Positions 55,419 to 62,970 of a stretch of 64,000 nucleotides of DNA are shown here, piece after piece. The first letter of the stretch is position 1. Each line of letters opens with the position of its first letter. The notes under the pieces were generated by a model. It was not told the origin of the DNA and searched no databases. It was given only the letters and a program-made list of their open reading frames with translations. Source of the DNA: Tautonia rosea. Its GTDB lineage: Bacteria > Planctomycetota > Planctomycetia > Isosphaerales > Isosphaeraceae. A program made the translations under genes and the position numbers. The stretch lies in NCBI RefSeq assembly GCF_012958305.1, contig NZ_JABBYO010000001.1:310001-374000 (forward strand), given 5' to 3'.

Positions 55419-56672
55419 ATGCATGCCGAACTCCTGATGATCGGAAGCGAGCTGATTAGCGGCGCCAAGCTCGACACCAACGGCCAGTGGCTTTGCAACC
55501 GCCTTGCCTCGCTCGGCATTCCCGTCCGCTTCTCGACCCTCTTGGGAGACGACCTTGACGACAACGTCGCCGCCTTCGCCCTGGCCATCTCCCGATCCGA
55601 TCTGGTCGTCACCAGCGGCGGCCTTGGCCCGACCCAGGACGACCTGACCCGCGACGCCCTCGCCCGAGCCGCCGGCGTCGGCCTCGTTCAGAATGACGAG
55701 GCCCTCGGCATGATCGAGGCCCTCTTCGCCCGCCGCAACCGCGAGATGCCCGACCGCAACCGCATCCAGGCCCTCATCCCCGAAGGCTCCTCGATCCTCC
55801 CGAACCCGATCGGCACCGCCCCCGGCATCTGGATGAAGACCGGCATCGCCCACGTCGCTTGCCTTCCCGGTGTCCCCCGAGAGCTGAAGGCGATGTTCGA
55901 CGAGGAACTCGCCCCCCGCCTCCGCGCCGTCGGCCTGGCCGGTCGGATGATCGTCAACCGAGTGATCAACCTGTTCGGCCTCGGCGAATCCGAGGTCGAG
56001 GCCCAGGCCCCCGACCTCACCGCTCGCGGCCGCATCCCTGAGGTCGGCATCACCGCCTCCGACGCCACCATCAGCTTCCGCATCCGCGCCGAGGGGGCCG
56101 ACGAGGCCGAGGCCCTCGCCCTCATGCAGCCCACCGTCGACGCCATCTACGAGCGCTTCGGCGACCTGATCGTCGGCGAAGGCACCGACGACGTGGCCGA
56201 GGCCCTCGTTTCACTCCTCCAATCCCACGGCAAGACCCTCGCCGTCGCCGAGTCCTGCACCGGCGGCCTCATCGCCCACCGCTTGACCCGTATTCCCGGC
56301 GTCAGCCCCGTCTTTCCCGGCGGCATCGTCTCCTACGCCAACGAGGCCAAGACCTCCCTGCTCGACGTCCCCGCAGATCTGATCGACTCCGTCGGCGCCG
56401 TCAGCGCCGAGGTCGCCGAGGCGATGGCCGTCGGCGTCCGCCGTCGCTTCGGCGCCGACCTCGGCCTCTCTGTCACCGGCGTCGCCGGCCCCACCGGCGG
56501 CTCCCCCGACAAACCCGTCGGCCTCGTCTACCTCGGCCTCTCCCTCGACAACCACATCCTCCACCGCCGCCTCTCCCTCGGCTCCGAACAGCCCCGCCCC
56601 GTCATCCAGAGCCGCTCCGCCAAGCACGCCCTCAACTTCGCCCGCCTCGGCCTCCTCGGTCAGCAATCGTAG
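55419..56672 (+). CDS. cinA: CinA-family competence/damage-inducible protein (ADP-ribose pyrophosphatase / NMN amidase type)
   Basis: A 417-residue two-domain CinA. The N-terminal MoCF/COG1058 domain (3-170: 'ELLMIGSELISGAKLDTNGQWL', 'SGGLGPTQDDLTRDALA', 'PGVPRELKAMFDEELAP') handles ADP-ribose-like molecules. The C-terminal PncC domain (~260-410: 'LAVAESCTGGLIAHRLTRIPG', 'VTGVAGPTGGSPDKPVGLVYLGL') deamidates NMN in NAD recycling. The ATG at 55419 begins the conserved N-terminus; an overlapping ATG four bases later is out of frame. Like leuS it has a very high C content at codon third positions. Confidence 0.95.
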   Translation: MHAELLMIGSELISGAKLDTNGQWLCNRLASLGIPVRFSTLLGDDLDDNVAAFALAISRSDLVVTSGGLGPTQDDLTRDALARAAGVGLVQNDEALGMIEALFARRNREMPDRNRIQALIPEGSSILPNPIGTAPGIWMKTGIAHVACLPGVPRELKAMFDEELAPRLRAVGLAGRMIVNRVINLFGLGESEVEAQAPDLTARGRIPEVGITASDATISFRIRAEGADEAEALALMQPTVDAIYERFGDLIVGEGTDDVAEALVSLLQSHGKTLAVAESCTGGLIAHRLTRIPGVSPVFPGGIVSYANEAKTSLLDVPADLIDSVGAVSAEVAEAMAVGVRRRFGADLGLSVTGVAGPTGGSPDKPVGLVYLGLSLDNHILHRRLSLGSEQPRPVIQSRSAKHALNFARLGLLGQQS

Positions 56673-56758
56673 GCTCCCCCGCTGTTCGACTCGTTGTCCG
56701 GGGCGCCGGAGTTGCTTCGACCCCGGCGATTCCGAGGAGTCGATCACATCGGGAACCC

Positions 56759-57568
56759 TCAACGTCGCAGCATCACCGCAGGGGCGAGGACATCCTCGGT
56801 GATTTCCCCCCCAATCAGCCTTCGGACGTAGCCGCGGATCAGCATCCGCTCCGAGTTCTCGCTGATCAGGGCACCGTTCGGGACAGTTAGCTCCGATGCG
56901 AAGCCAAACGACGACGACATCACGCGAGAGATCCAATCCCGTCCCGGTTGATCGTCGAGAATGCTGAAGGAGTGCTCATCAACGAGGAGAAACTGAAGGT
57001 ACGAATTCCTGGGCCGGAAATGGCTCAGGCCCTCGATCGCGATCCTGGAGTTGCCTCCGAAGGACTGAATGGGGGCAACGACCGGGAGCGTGACGAAGCA
57101 GCCCGACGTCCTCGAAGATGCCCGGTACGGCCTCCATTGCCCTGCCGTCCACTCGCGAGGGTTGACGTCGATGGGGACCTCGCGAACAACTCGGATCGGC
57201 TGGCTCCCATAGCGATCAAACCGGCATCGGAACCGGACAATCAGCGATCGAGGGCTTGCCCCGGCTTCCGGCAATCGCAAGCGAGTCGAATAAAAGGCCA
57301 GGAAGTCGTTGGCCAGAATTCGGCTCCGGTCGATCAGGGGATCGGCTGTGTCGAGCGGGCGGTTGGGTTCTTCGGGATCGACGAGCTCGAACGCCAGATG
57401 CGCCGGTGGCAGGTACATCCGACGAGTCTCGTCCCACAGCCCACAGGTTACCGAAACCGAAACGAAGGTCCCTCCCAGATACGACGGCGCGGGAGCAGGC
57501 GTCGGAGTTGAATCAGGAACCGGATTGAGGAACGGTGAGTGGATCGCGACAACAACATTGCTGCTCAT
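56759..57568 (-). CDS. Conserved protein, unknown
   Basis: A 269-residue soluble protein without signal or membrane segments. The N-terminal ~30 residues are Pro/Thr-rich. The rest is beta-rich ('LAFELVDPEEPNRPLDTADPLIDRSRIL', 'RIAIEGLSHFRPRNSYLQFLLVDEHSFS'). I recognise no family. It is convergent with cinA and lies just below the accessory island; its stop does not overlap a cassette core, so I treat it as chromosomal. Confidence 0.55.
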   Translation of the reverse strand: MSSNVVVAIHSPFLNPVPDSTPTPAPAPSYLGGTFVSVSVTCGLWDETRRMYLPPAHLAFELVDPEEPNRPLDTADPLIDRSRILANDFLAFYSTRLRLPEAGASPRSLIVRFRCRFDRYGSQPIRVVREVPIDVNPREWTAGQWRPYRASSRTSGCFVTLPVVAPIQSFGGNSRIAIEGLSHFRPRNSYLQFLLVDEHSFSILDDQPGRDWISRVMSSSFGFASELTVPNGALISENSERMLIRGYVRRLIGGEITEDVLAPAVMLRR

Positions 57569-58051
57569 AAATCAACTTGGCTGGGGTCTTTAGGTCATCC
57601 ATCTCCATCCTCGCGGGATGAGCAACCTCGCAAGCCGAGGATCACATCTCTTACCATCGCCGAGACCCCGCGTCCAACGAAAAAACGCGAGTCGTCGGCA
57701 TCCGCTCGACTCCCGGCGGATACTTCGGAGGGTTGAACTGGCCTCATCAGTGTACCTCCCGGCAGATGTCTCCAAGCGTCGCGGACCAACCGGCCTTGTC
57801 CGACCGTGTTCACCGGGCTTCCCGAGCCGCAAGGCCCGGTGACGTCAGCCTGAGATAACGAGGGCCATCCCGTCATCACCGCACTCTGAATACTTGGTGA
57901 GGCCTCCTGGGCCACCCGCCCAGGCTTCCCCGCGCCGCCTGCGTCCCGGCCCGATCCGTTTCGACGAGCCATCCCCCGCTCCCGTCCAGGACCCCACCCC
58001 TACCATGGCCCGTCCACGCTGCGCTCGTGACAACAGTAGCCATGAGAGCGC
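57569..58051. other. Gene-free stretch containing an isolated IS right end
   Basis: About 480 bases without a convincing gene. 57810-57842 has a 9-bp perfect stem (TCACCGGGC/GCCCGGTGA). From about 57911 to 58048 it matches the last ~140 bases of the IS element at 59-60.8 kb, next to the stop of a cassette-like gene. Confidence 0.6.
57911..58048. repeat. Truncated copy of the IS right end
   Basis: This stretch aligns by eye, with scattered substitutions, with 60710-60848, for example 'CCCCGCGCCG', 'CGATCCGT', 'CACCCCT' and 'GCCATGAGAGCG' in the same order. It ends like the intact copy, directly before a CTTAGGC core overlapping a minus-strand stop. No transposase is attached, so it is a remnant or a MITE-like end. 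Confidence 0.7.
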
Positions 58052-58057
58052 TTAGGC
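58051..58057 (-). repeat. Cassette core site (GTTAGGC-like), variant
   Basis: On the plus strand CTTAGGC, one base off GTTAGGC; it overlaps the stop codon of the gene 58052-58330, as R'' cores commonly do in integron cassettes. The rest of the attC is not recognisable beyond the IS remnant. Confidence 0.45.
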
Positions 58058-58330
58058 GTCTTGCCACTGCGATGGCTCGACCCCGAAGCACTCCGCTGCG
58101 ACCTGCTCCGCCTCGGACAGCGTCCCATGCCAAGTGTCGCCGTAGACGTCGCCATCTCGCGATTGATAACAGAGAAGGTAGCCGTGGCCGTCGAATTGGA
58201 CCTCGATGTCGATGAGCACGTCGCGGATCGGAGTCGGCAGCGGGATTGCTGCCCCAGCGGGGAGCCACCCGGTATGTTGCTCGCCACCGATGCGGACGAG
58301 TAAGCCGACGACCCGCTTGACGGTGGACAT
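58052..58330 (-). CDS. Cassette-like small protein, unknown (1)
   Basis: A 92-residue soluble protein ('VVGLLVRIGGEQHTGWLPAGAAIPLPTPIRDVLIDIEVQFDGHGYLL', then 'GDTWHGTLSEAEQVAAECFGVEPSQW'). I do not recognise a named family; the 'TWHxTLxEAxxxAExxFG' ending is a pattern I associate with small accessory proteins. The frame has normal codon use for the window. Stop overlaps a core-site variant; the ATG has AAGGCGGGG upstream. The position within the island suggests a mobile cassette. Confidence 0.6.
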   Translation of the reverse strand: MSTVKRVVGLLVRIGGEQHTGWLPAGAAIPLPTPIRDVLIDIEVQFDGHGYLLCYQSRDGDVYGDTWHGTLSEAEQVAAECFGVEPSQWQDA

Positions 58331-58708
58331 CGAACCCCGCCTTAAGAATCCATTTCAGCCGTGAGGCCGCCTCGGGGGTCACCTTGAGGTGGCAAAACGA
58401 ACTCCCCAGGCACCGCGCCGAGGAGCCCCACGACCAGGGCCTCCATCATCGGCATCGACCTCGTCACCTTCAAGAGCCCCACCTGCGTCTCCGACTCCCA
58501 AGGTCGCCCCGAGCCGACGCCTCCCATCATTCCGCCGGGTGCCACTGGCTCTGCCAGTGCCGGGCCGAACCGGAGCACTGGCAGAGCCAGTGGCACCAAG
58601 ACATCAGCAGCTTTCATCCGCCAGTGCCACCCCACCGTCAGGACACAGGCCGAGGAGACCAGCAAACGAACGCCCCGCCTTGGCACCACGGACCGGTTAT
58701 TGTTCCGA
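58331..58708. other. Inter-cassette region with palindrome
   Basis: About 380 bases with the cruciform-type repeat at 58539-58596. A short minus-strand frame at 58342-58530 is open but weak. GCCTTAAG at 58339-58346 is at best a distant core variant. Confidence 0.4.
58539..58596. repeat. Perfect 22-bp inverted repeat, REP-like
   Basis: Arms 58539-58560 and 58575-58596 are exact reverse complements, with a 14-base spacer. Each arm is itself a small hairpin (CACTGGC/GCCAGTG around TCT), so the whole can form a cruciform. This is typical of REP-type elements mobilised in trans. Confidence 0.8.
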
Positions 58709-58939
58709 TTATCGCTCAAGCCAATTGCGGGCAGCATCGTAGATGTTCTCGAGCGCCCTCGCTTGTTTCGAAGTTGGTGCATCAACCCCATTCGACTGCA
58801 TCGCATCAACGGTCTCTAGGATGTCCTCGGCAGTCTCGTATACGTCTTCAGCCCACTGCCCAGCGCTTTGCGGCAATCTCCCGGCGGCGCAGAGTTCGAT
58901 GATTTGGTCGAGTTCTTCACGCGGGTCTTCTTCGCTCAC
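58709..58939 (-). CDS. Cassette-like small protein, unknown (2)
   Basis: A 76-residue acidic helical protein ('SEEDPREELDQIIELCAAGRLPQSAGQWAEDVYETAEDIL', ending 'QARALENIYDAARNWLER'). I chose the GTG start at 58939 because AAGGAG lies 6 bases upstream (58946-58951); the earlier ATG has no such site. A GTTAGGC core (58985-58991, minus strand) is 45 bases upstream, as expected for a cassette that begins after the preceding attC. I know no named family. Confidence 0.65.
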   Translation of the reverse strand: MSEEDPREELDQIIELCAAGRLPQSAGQWAEDVYETAEDILETVDAMQSNGVDAPTSKQARALENIYDAARNWLER

Positions 58940-58984
58940 CGAAGTCTCCTTCATCGAAACATCGGGCTCGCTCGACCGAGGGCC

Positions 58985-59073
58985 GCCTAACGACAAAGCT
59001 CAGCGGACCGGCCCGCCGAGGGTGACCTTGATGATACCAGAAGCCGTCCGCGGCGGGCCGGGTCCGCTGCAGC
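58985..59073 (-). repeat. attC site (R' and stem), interrupted by the IS element
   Basis: Plus-strand layout: core GCCTAAC (58985-58991), 6-base unpaired spacer (GACAAA), 21-base arm (58998-59018), 32-base loop, then a 23-base arm (59051-59073) that pairs perfectly except for two extra bases (one G, one C), both on this arm. The partner core GTTAGGC is at 60854-60860, beyond the IS. R box, spacer, long stem and same-side extrahelical bases are the hallmarks of integron attC sites. The orientation fits the minus-strand cassette genes. Confidence 0.75.
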
Positions 59074-59166
59074 GCGAGGAGACTCATCATGGCCTCCGCG
59101 ACGCCTGCGACCGATTCGGGCCGCAGAATGGAGTGCGACCGGATCGGGCACACCTCCCGGAGCACC

Positions 59167-60213
59167 ATGATGAGACCGTATCAGGCCGGGCATCAAGCTT
59201 ACTGCGGCGTCGACCTGCACGCCAGATCGATGTTCCTCTGCATCCTCGACCCGAAGGGGCAGACGCTCCTGCACAAGGACATCCCCGCCAATCCGGAGGC
59301 CTTCCTTCAGGCCGTCGCGCCGCACCGCGACGGACTGGTCGTCGCCTGCGAGTGCACCTTCTGCTGGTACTGGCTGGCCGATACCTGCCGTGAGCACGGC
59401 ATCCCCTTCGTCCTCGGCCACGCGCTGGAGATGCGCGCCATCCACGGGACCAAGACCAAGAGCGACCGCATCGACTCCGAGAAGATCGCCCACCTGCTCC
59501 GCGCCGGCCTGCTGCCGCAGGCGTATGCCTACCCCGCCGAGATGAGGGCCACCCGAGACCTGCTCCGACGCCGCTCCTACCTTGTCCGGCGGCGGTCGGA
59601 GGCCTTGACGCACGTGCAACTGATCAACTGGCAGTACCAGCACGACACGCCGACGGGCAAGCTCCGGTATGCGAGCAACCGCGCCGGCCTGCTCGACCGC
59701 GTCGACGACGAGTGCGTCCGACGCACCCTCCAGGTCGACCTGGAGCTGGCCGCGCACCTCGACGGCCAGATCGCCGAGCTGGAGGCCTTCCTCGCCGCCC
59801 AGGCCAAGGGCCACGACCTGCCGAACTACTATCGGCTGCGGTCGATCCCCGGGGTGGGAAAGGTGCTGGCGCTGACATTGCTCTATGAGATCGGCGACAT
59901 CCGCCGCTTCGACGCGCCCGGCCGGTTCCTCTCGTATGCCCGGCTGGTGCGGCCGGCGAAGGAGTCGGCCGGCAAGGTGGTGGGCCGCTCGAACGCGAAG
60001 CTGGGCAACGCGCACCTGAAGTGGGCCTTCCGCGAGGCCGCCGCGCTGATGACCCGGCACGAGCCGGGCGTAAAGGCGTGGGCCGCGAAGAAGGCGAAGG
60101 CGACGGGCAAGGGCAAGGCGCAGGCGATCCTGGCGGCGCGGCTCGGCCGGGCGGTGTACGCGATGCTCCGCCGCGGCGTCCCCTTCGATGCGGAGGCCTT
60201 CATGCGATCATAA
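59167..60213 (+). CDS. IS110/IS1111-family transposase (DEDD recombinase)
   Basis: A 348-residue protein. The RuvC-like N-terminal domain shows Asp16 ('YCGVDLHARSM'), Glu62 ('VVACECTFCW'), Asp100 and Asp103 ('TKTKSDRIDSEKIAHLL'). The C-terminal Transposase_20 domain has 'SIPGVGKVLALTLLYEIGDIRRFDAPGRFLSYARLVR' with its serine near 'KESAGK'. All catalytic residues are present and there is no frameshift, so the element looks intact. This family cuts under guidance of an RNA made from the element's own non-coding end. Confidence 0.92.
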   Translation: MMRPYQAGHQAYCGVDLHARSMFLCILDPKGQTLLHKDIPANPEAFLQAVAPHRDGLVVACECTFCWYWLADTCREHGIPFVLGHALEMRAIHGTKTKSDRIDSEKIAHLLRAGLLPQAYAYPAEMRATRDLLRRRSYLVRRRSEALTHVQLINWQYQHDTPTGKLRYASNRAGLLDRVDDECVRRTLQVDLELAAHLDGQIAELEAFLAAQAKGHDLPNYYRLRSIPGVGKVLALTLLYEIGDIRRFDAPGRFLSYARLVRPAKESAGKVVGRSNAKLGNAHLKWAFREAAALMTRHEPGVKAWAAKKAKATGKGKAQAILAARLGRAVYAMLRRGVPFDAEAFMRS

Positions 60214-60854
60214 CGAACCATCCCGATGTCCCGCCGGGGCCGGGGCGTGCCGAGCCGCACGCTTAACTCAGGCCGGCACCGCAACGGGGGCCGAGCGACC
60301 CGTGCCGGTCGGCCAAACCCTGGGGGCGTCTCCTTCCGGGCGACGCACCCCGAGACCGCCGCCCGCTTCGCCACCCGCCCCGACCTCGCCGCGAAGATTG
60401 GCCGGCCCGCCCCGGCCCCGGCGGGACATCGACCCGACCCGACCCGAATCACCCCCCGATCGGCCGCACGCCGATCGGCCCGAGCCCATCGGCCCCGCCG
60501 CCGAGCCGCCACCTAACGGGACACGTCTTGACGTGAGCCAATCGCGATGAGAAGCCGGCCGGCGGGCCGCGGAGGAGTGTCTGGGGCGCGGGCCCCCGCC
60601 GGGACGACGATCCCCCCGAGGCCCCGCCACGCGGGAAGCGACGCCGATCGCCCCCCGCGTGCCGACCCCCGAGAGCGGTTTGCGAGCCGATGCCCCTTCC
60701 CGCATCGCGACTCACCCACCCGACCGTCCCCGCGCCGACTGCGACCCGAGCCGATCCGTCGCGCCGCGCTTCACCCCGAACCCCGGTCAGGAACCCCCAC
60801 CCCTGCCACGGCCCGTCGACGGTGCGCTCTTGACATCAGAGGCCATGAGAGCGG
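60214..60854. other. Long non-coding right end of the IS element, possible guide-RNA source
   Basis: About 635 bases with no convincing gene (open frames are Pro/Arg-rich). In the IS1111 group the guide (bridge/seek) RNA is encoded at the right end, so this is where it would be, but I have not located its ends. The last ~140 bases (60710-60848) are repeated at 57911-58048. Confidence 0.45.
60710..60848. repeat. IS right end, intact copy
   Basis: The conserved terminal ~140 bases of the IS, repeated at 57911-58048 (see that entry). It ends with the subterminal repeat GAGGCCATGA and then runs into GAGCG and the attC core GTTAGGC. Confidence 0.7.
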
Positions 60855-60860
60855 TTAGGC
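60854..60860 (-). repeat. attC core R'' (partner of 58985-58991)
   Basis: Plus-strand GTTAGGC, exact complement of GCCTAAC at 58985-58991, and overlapping the stop codon of the minus-strand gene 60855-61358. The two cores would be about 90 bases apart without the IS, a normal attC length. Confidence 0.7.
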
Positions 60861-61358
60861 GGCGCCTCCCGGCACGACCGACACGAAGACGCTCTCGTCG
60901 GGATGGACGACACGAAGCCCGCCGCCCGGCTCCTCATAGACCTCCCCGGCCCAAAGAACGAGCGAGCCGGCGGCAAGGCGGAGCGTGACCTCGATAAGAT
61001 CGCCCGACGCGCCCAATACCGAATCTACGCCCTCGACCAAGCCCAGCGGTAGCTCGGCGAGTTCGCGCATGCGAAAGATGCTACCCTCCCCCGCGGGCCA
61101 GTCCGGGATGGCCCGGACCCCGTTGATGCAAAGCCCCCAGGTGTCGTCATTCTGGTAGGTCCCGACGCGGAGGACAGCATCCCCGAATTCGGCGTAGAGG
61201 GTGTGCAGTTGTAGGAACGGGATCACCGGGTCCTCGAACTGCGGCAGGCCGGACGGCCCCCGCTCCCGGATCGCCATCTCGACGCCGACCCAGCGTGCGA
61301 CGGCCTTGCCGGCGAGCTTGCGGAAAGCCGCGACCTGGTCGGCAACCCAGCGGTTCAC
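60855..61358 (-). CDS. Cassette-like protein, unknown (3)
   Basis: A 167-residue soluble protein ('VARWVGVEMAIRERGPSGLPQFEDPVIPFLQLHTLYAEFG', 'GTYQNDDTWGLCINGVRAIPDW', 'GEVYEEPGGGLRVVHPDESVFVSVV'). No family that I recognise; the C-terminal strands could belong to a small immunity-like or binding fold. GTG start with GGAG about 7 bases upstream. A GTTAGGC core lies just above the start (61373-61379) and another overlaps the stop. That is the exact layout of an integron cassette. Confidence 0.65.
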   Translation of the reverse strand: MNRWVADQVAAFRKLAGKAVARWVGVEMAIRERGPSGLPQFEDPVIPFLQLHTLYAEFGDAVLRVGTYQNDDTWGLCINGVRAIPDWPAGEGSIFRMRELAELPLGLVEGVDSVLGASGDLIEVTLRLAAGSLVLWAGEVYEEPGGGLRVVHPDESVFVSVVPGGAA

Positions 61359-61372
61359 GAGTGATCTCCGCC

Positions 61373-61417
61373 GCCTAACCTTGTTTCGTCGCACGATTCG
61401 TCGCAATTGCGACAAAC
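61373..61417 (-). repeat. Core site with short stem at the head of the cassette set
   Basis: Plus-strand GCCTAAC (61373-61379) followed by a 10-bp stem (GTTT-GTCGCA at 61383-61393 with TGCGACAAAC at 61408-61417) carrying one extra C. On the minus strand it reads GAAACAAGGTTAGGC, which resembles the end of attI1 (AAACAAAGTTAGGC). It may be an attI remnant or a degenerate attC; the matching second core was not found. Confidence 0.45.
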
Positions 61418-61788
61418 CGACGTCCGAATCATTGTAATTGAACACGACTGAACGCTCGTCTATTCCTGAGCGTCACACGATTATGTGGCGGCAATCGCGG
61501 GAGATTGCAAGCAGATTCCCAGGCTTCGACCACGAGACAATAGGGCATCGGCGGACTCGGCTCGACGACCAGTCGGTCTCCGGTCCCGTCCTCGCGGCCG
61601 GGTCCGAGTCGATGCCCTCGATACCGAACATCCTCGGCGATCATGAATTCGGGGTTCACTCTGCGATTTCGTATGACCAAAACCTCGCCTCGGCACGATG
61701 GTAATGTCAAGGAGATCATGCGCGGTCACCGCGTCACGGTCCCGACGCATGCACCAGTGACGTTCACCCAAGCCGGAGTTCCCCGATC
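61380..61788. other. Intergenic boundary of the island
   Basis: About 400 bases, locally less GC-rich than the window. A minus-strand open frame at 61429-61719 uses rare codons (ATA, AGA, CGA) and may be a decayed gene. No integron integrase is recognisable here or in the rest of the window. Confidence 0.4.
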
Positions 61789-62943
61789 ATGCCCAGCCTC
61801 CGCCAGATCGAAGCCAACCGCCGCAACGCCCAGAAAGCAACCGGCCCGAAGACCGATTCGGGAAAAGCCCGAGTTGCCCGCAACGCCTTGAAACACGGCC
61901 TCGCCGGTCACGGCGTTGTCTTGACCGACGAGATGACCGCGGCCATGGAGGAGCGGAAGCGGTACTGGAGCGCTCAGTATCGCCCCGACGGACCCGCGCA
62001 GCTCTGGCGGTTCGAGCGGATCGTGATTGAATCCGTTCGGGCCGATGTCTGTGTCCATCGCTCGATCGCTCTCCGCGACGAACTGGCCCAGCGGGCCTCC
62101 GAAAGCTGGGACGACGACCGAGCCCTCGATGCCGAAGTCCTCGGCCAGTCCCTCGCCGATCACCCCGAATTCATCCAGCCGACCCTCCTCCAATCCCGCC
62201 ACGGCGTCCTCTGGCTGCTCGACCGCTGGGACGACCTGGCCGACCGCCTCGACCGCACCTCCGGCGACCTGAGCGATGCCGACCTGTCCCACCTGCTCGA
62301 CTTGCTCGGCGTCCCAGCCTCCGACCGCGAGAACGCCCGCGCTCGATTGATCCCAACCACGTCCGACCCGCTCCAGCCGCTCGCCTCGATCCTGGTCGAC
62401 GCCCGAGCCGATCTGCACCATCGGCTTGAATCGTACCTGATCGCTCGCGACGAGCGTGCTCGGATCGACGCTCAGGCCGGTCTGGGAGACGACTCGGTGG
62501 CCGTCCGCCTCCTCGACCGTTACGAAAATCAGGTCCTCCGCCGCCTTCGCCAGGCCGAGGCCGATCTTCGTCGCCTCCAGGGGCCTCCCCCCGCCGACCG
62601 TTCCCCATCCTCTCCCGCTCCGCCAATCAATCCCCACTCCCCGGCCGACTTCCCCTGCCCTCCCGAATCCCCGTCCTCCTCCCGCGTACCTCAGACCGAG
62701 GCACCATCCATTGCTCCGTCCCCCGGCCCCTCGTCGCAGCTTCGACCGATCACGCTCCCAACGCGGACCGGCGATGTGCCACCGGAACGGCTCCGGCCGT
62801 CACGATCGGCCTCGACCGCTCCCGCCGGCGTTCCGACGCCGCTGCATCTTCTCCCCGACGGCTCGATGCCCGCCAACCGCCGCGAGCGACGCGCCTTGAA
62901 GGCCTGGAAACGTCGCCAATCCGGCCGATCAACCCCGAGGTAA
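61789..62943 (+). CDS. Conserved protein with RRNAQKATGPKT N-terminus, unknown
   Basis: A 384-residue soluble protein. The N-terminus 'RRNAQKATGPKTDSGKARVARNALKHGLAG' is a widespread motif in planctomycetes and acidobacteria, found on proteins that occur in many copies; its function is not known. Residues ~50-260 are helical, with Arg/Asp/Leu-rich repeats. A Pro/Ser-rich linker (~270-345) leads to a basic tail 'ANRRERRALKAWKRRQ'. Nucleic-acid binding is plausible from the basic ends but unproved. It borders the accessory island. Confidence 0.7.
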   Translation: MPSLRQIEANRRNAQKATGPKTDSGKARVARNALKHGLAGHGVVLTDEMTAAMEERKRYWSAQYRPDGPAQLWRFERIVIESVRADVCVHRSIALRDELAQRASESWDDDRALDAEVLGQSLADHPEFIQPTLLQSRHGVLWLLDRWDDLADRLDRTSGDLSDADLSHLLDLLGVPASDRENARARLIPTTSDPLQPLASILVDARADLHHRLESYLIARDERARIDAQAGLGDDSVAVRLLDRYENQVLRRLRQAEADLRRLQGPPPADRSPSSPAPPINPHSPADFPCPPESPSSSRVPQTEAPSIAPSPGPSSQLRPITLPTRTGDVPPERLRPSRSASTAPAGVPTPLHLLPDGSMPANRRERRALKAWKRRQSGRSTPR

Positions 62944-62970
62944 CATCAACGCACCAAACAAAGCCAATCC

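Larger units (their letters stand above)
59087..60848 (+). mobile_element. IS110-family element, IS1111-like, inserted within an attC
   Basis: Bounded by subterminal inverted repeats TCATGGCCTC (59087-59096) and GAGGCCATGA (60839-60848), the type that distinguishes the IS1111 group; the true ends are probably a few bases outside. It encodes a DEDD transposase (59167-60213) and has a long 3' non-coding end (60214-60848). It separates the stem of an attC from its partner core. Known IS1111-attC elements insert at this position in cassette sites. A second right end exists at 57911-58048. Confidence 0.8.

Noticed and set aside
57595-57972. Minus-strand 125-codon frame over the IS remnant
   Set aside because: Runs through the non-coding repeat shared with the IS right end; composition is typical of chance frames in GC-rich DNA.
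58342-58530. Minus-strand 62-codon frame ending 'GDPRGGLTAEMDS'
   Set aside because: It has some protein-like character, but no ribosome site I trust, and it abuts a palindromic repeat. Too weak to call.
61429-61719. Minus-strand 96-codon frame near the island edge
   Set aside because: Rare codons, no clear ribosome site and no recognised domain; perhaps a decayed gene.
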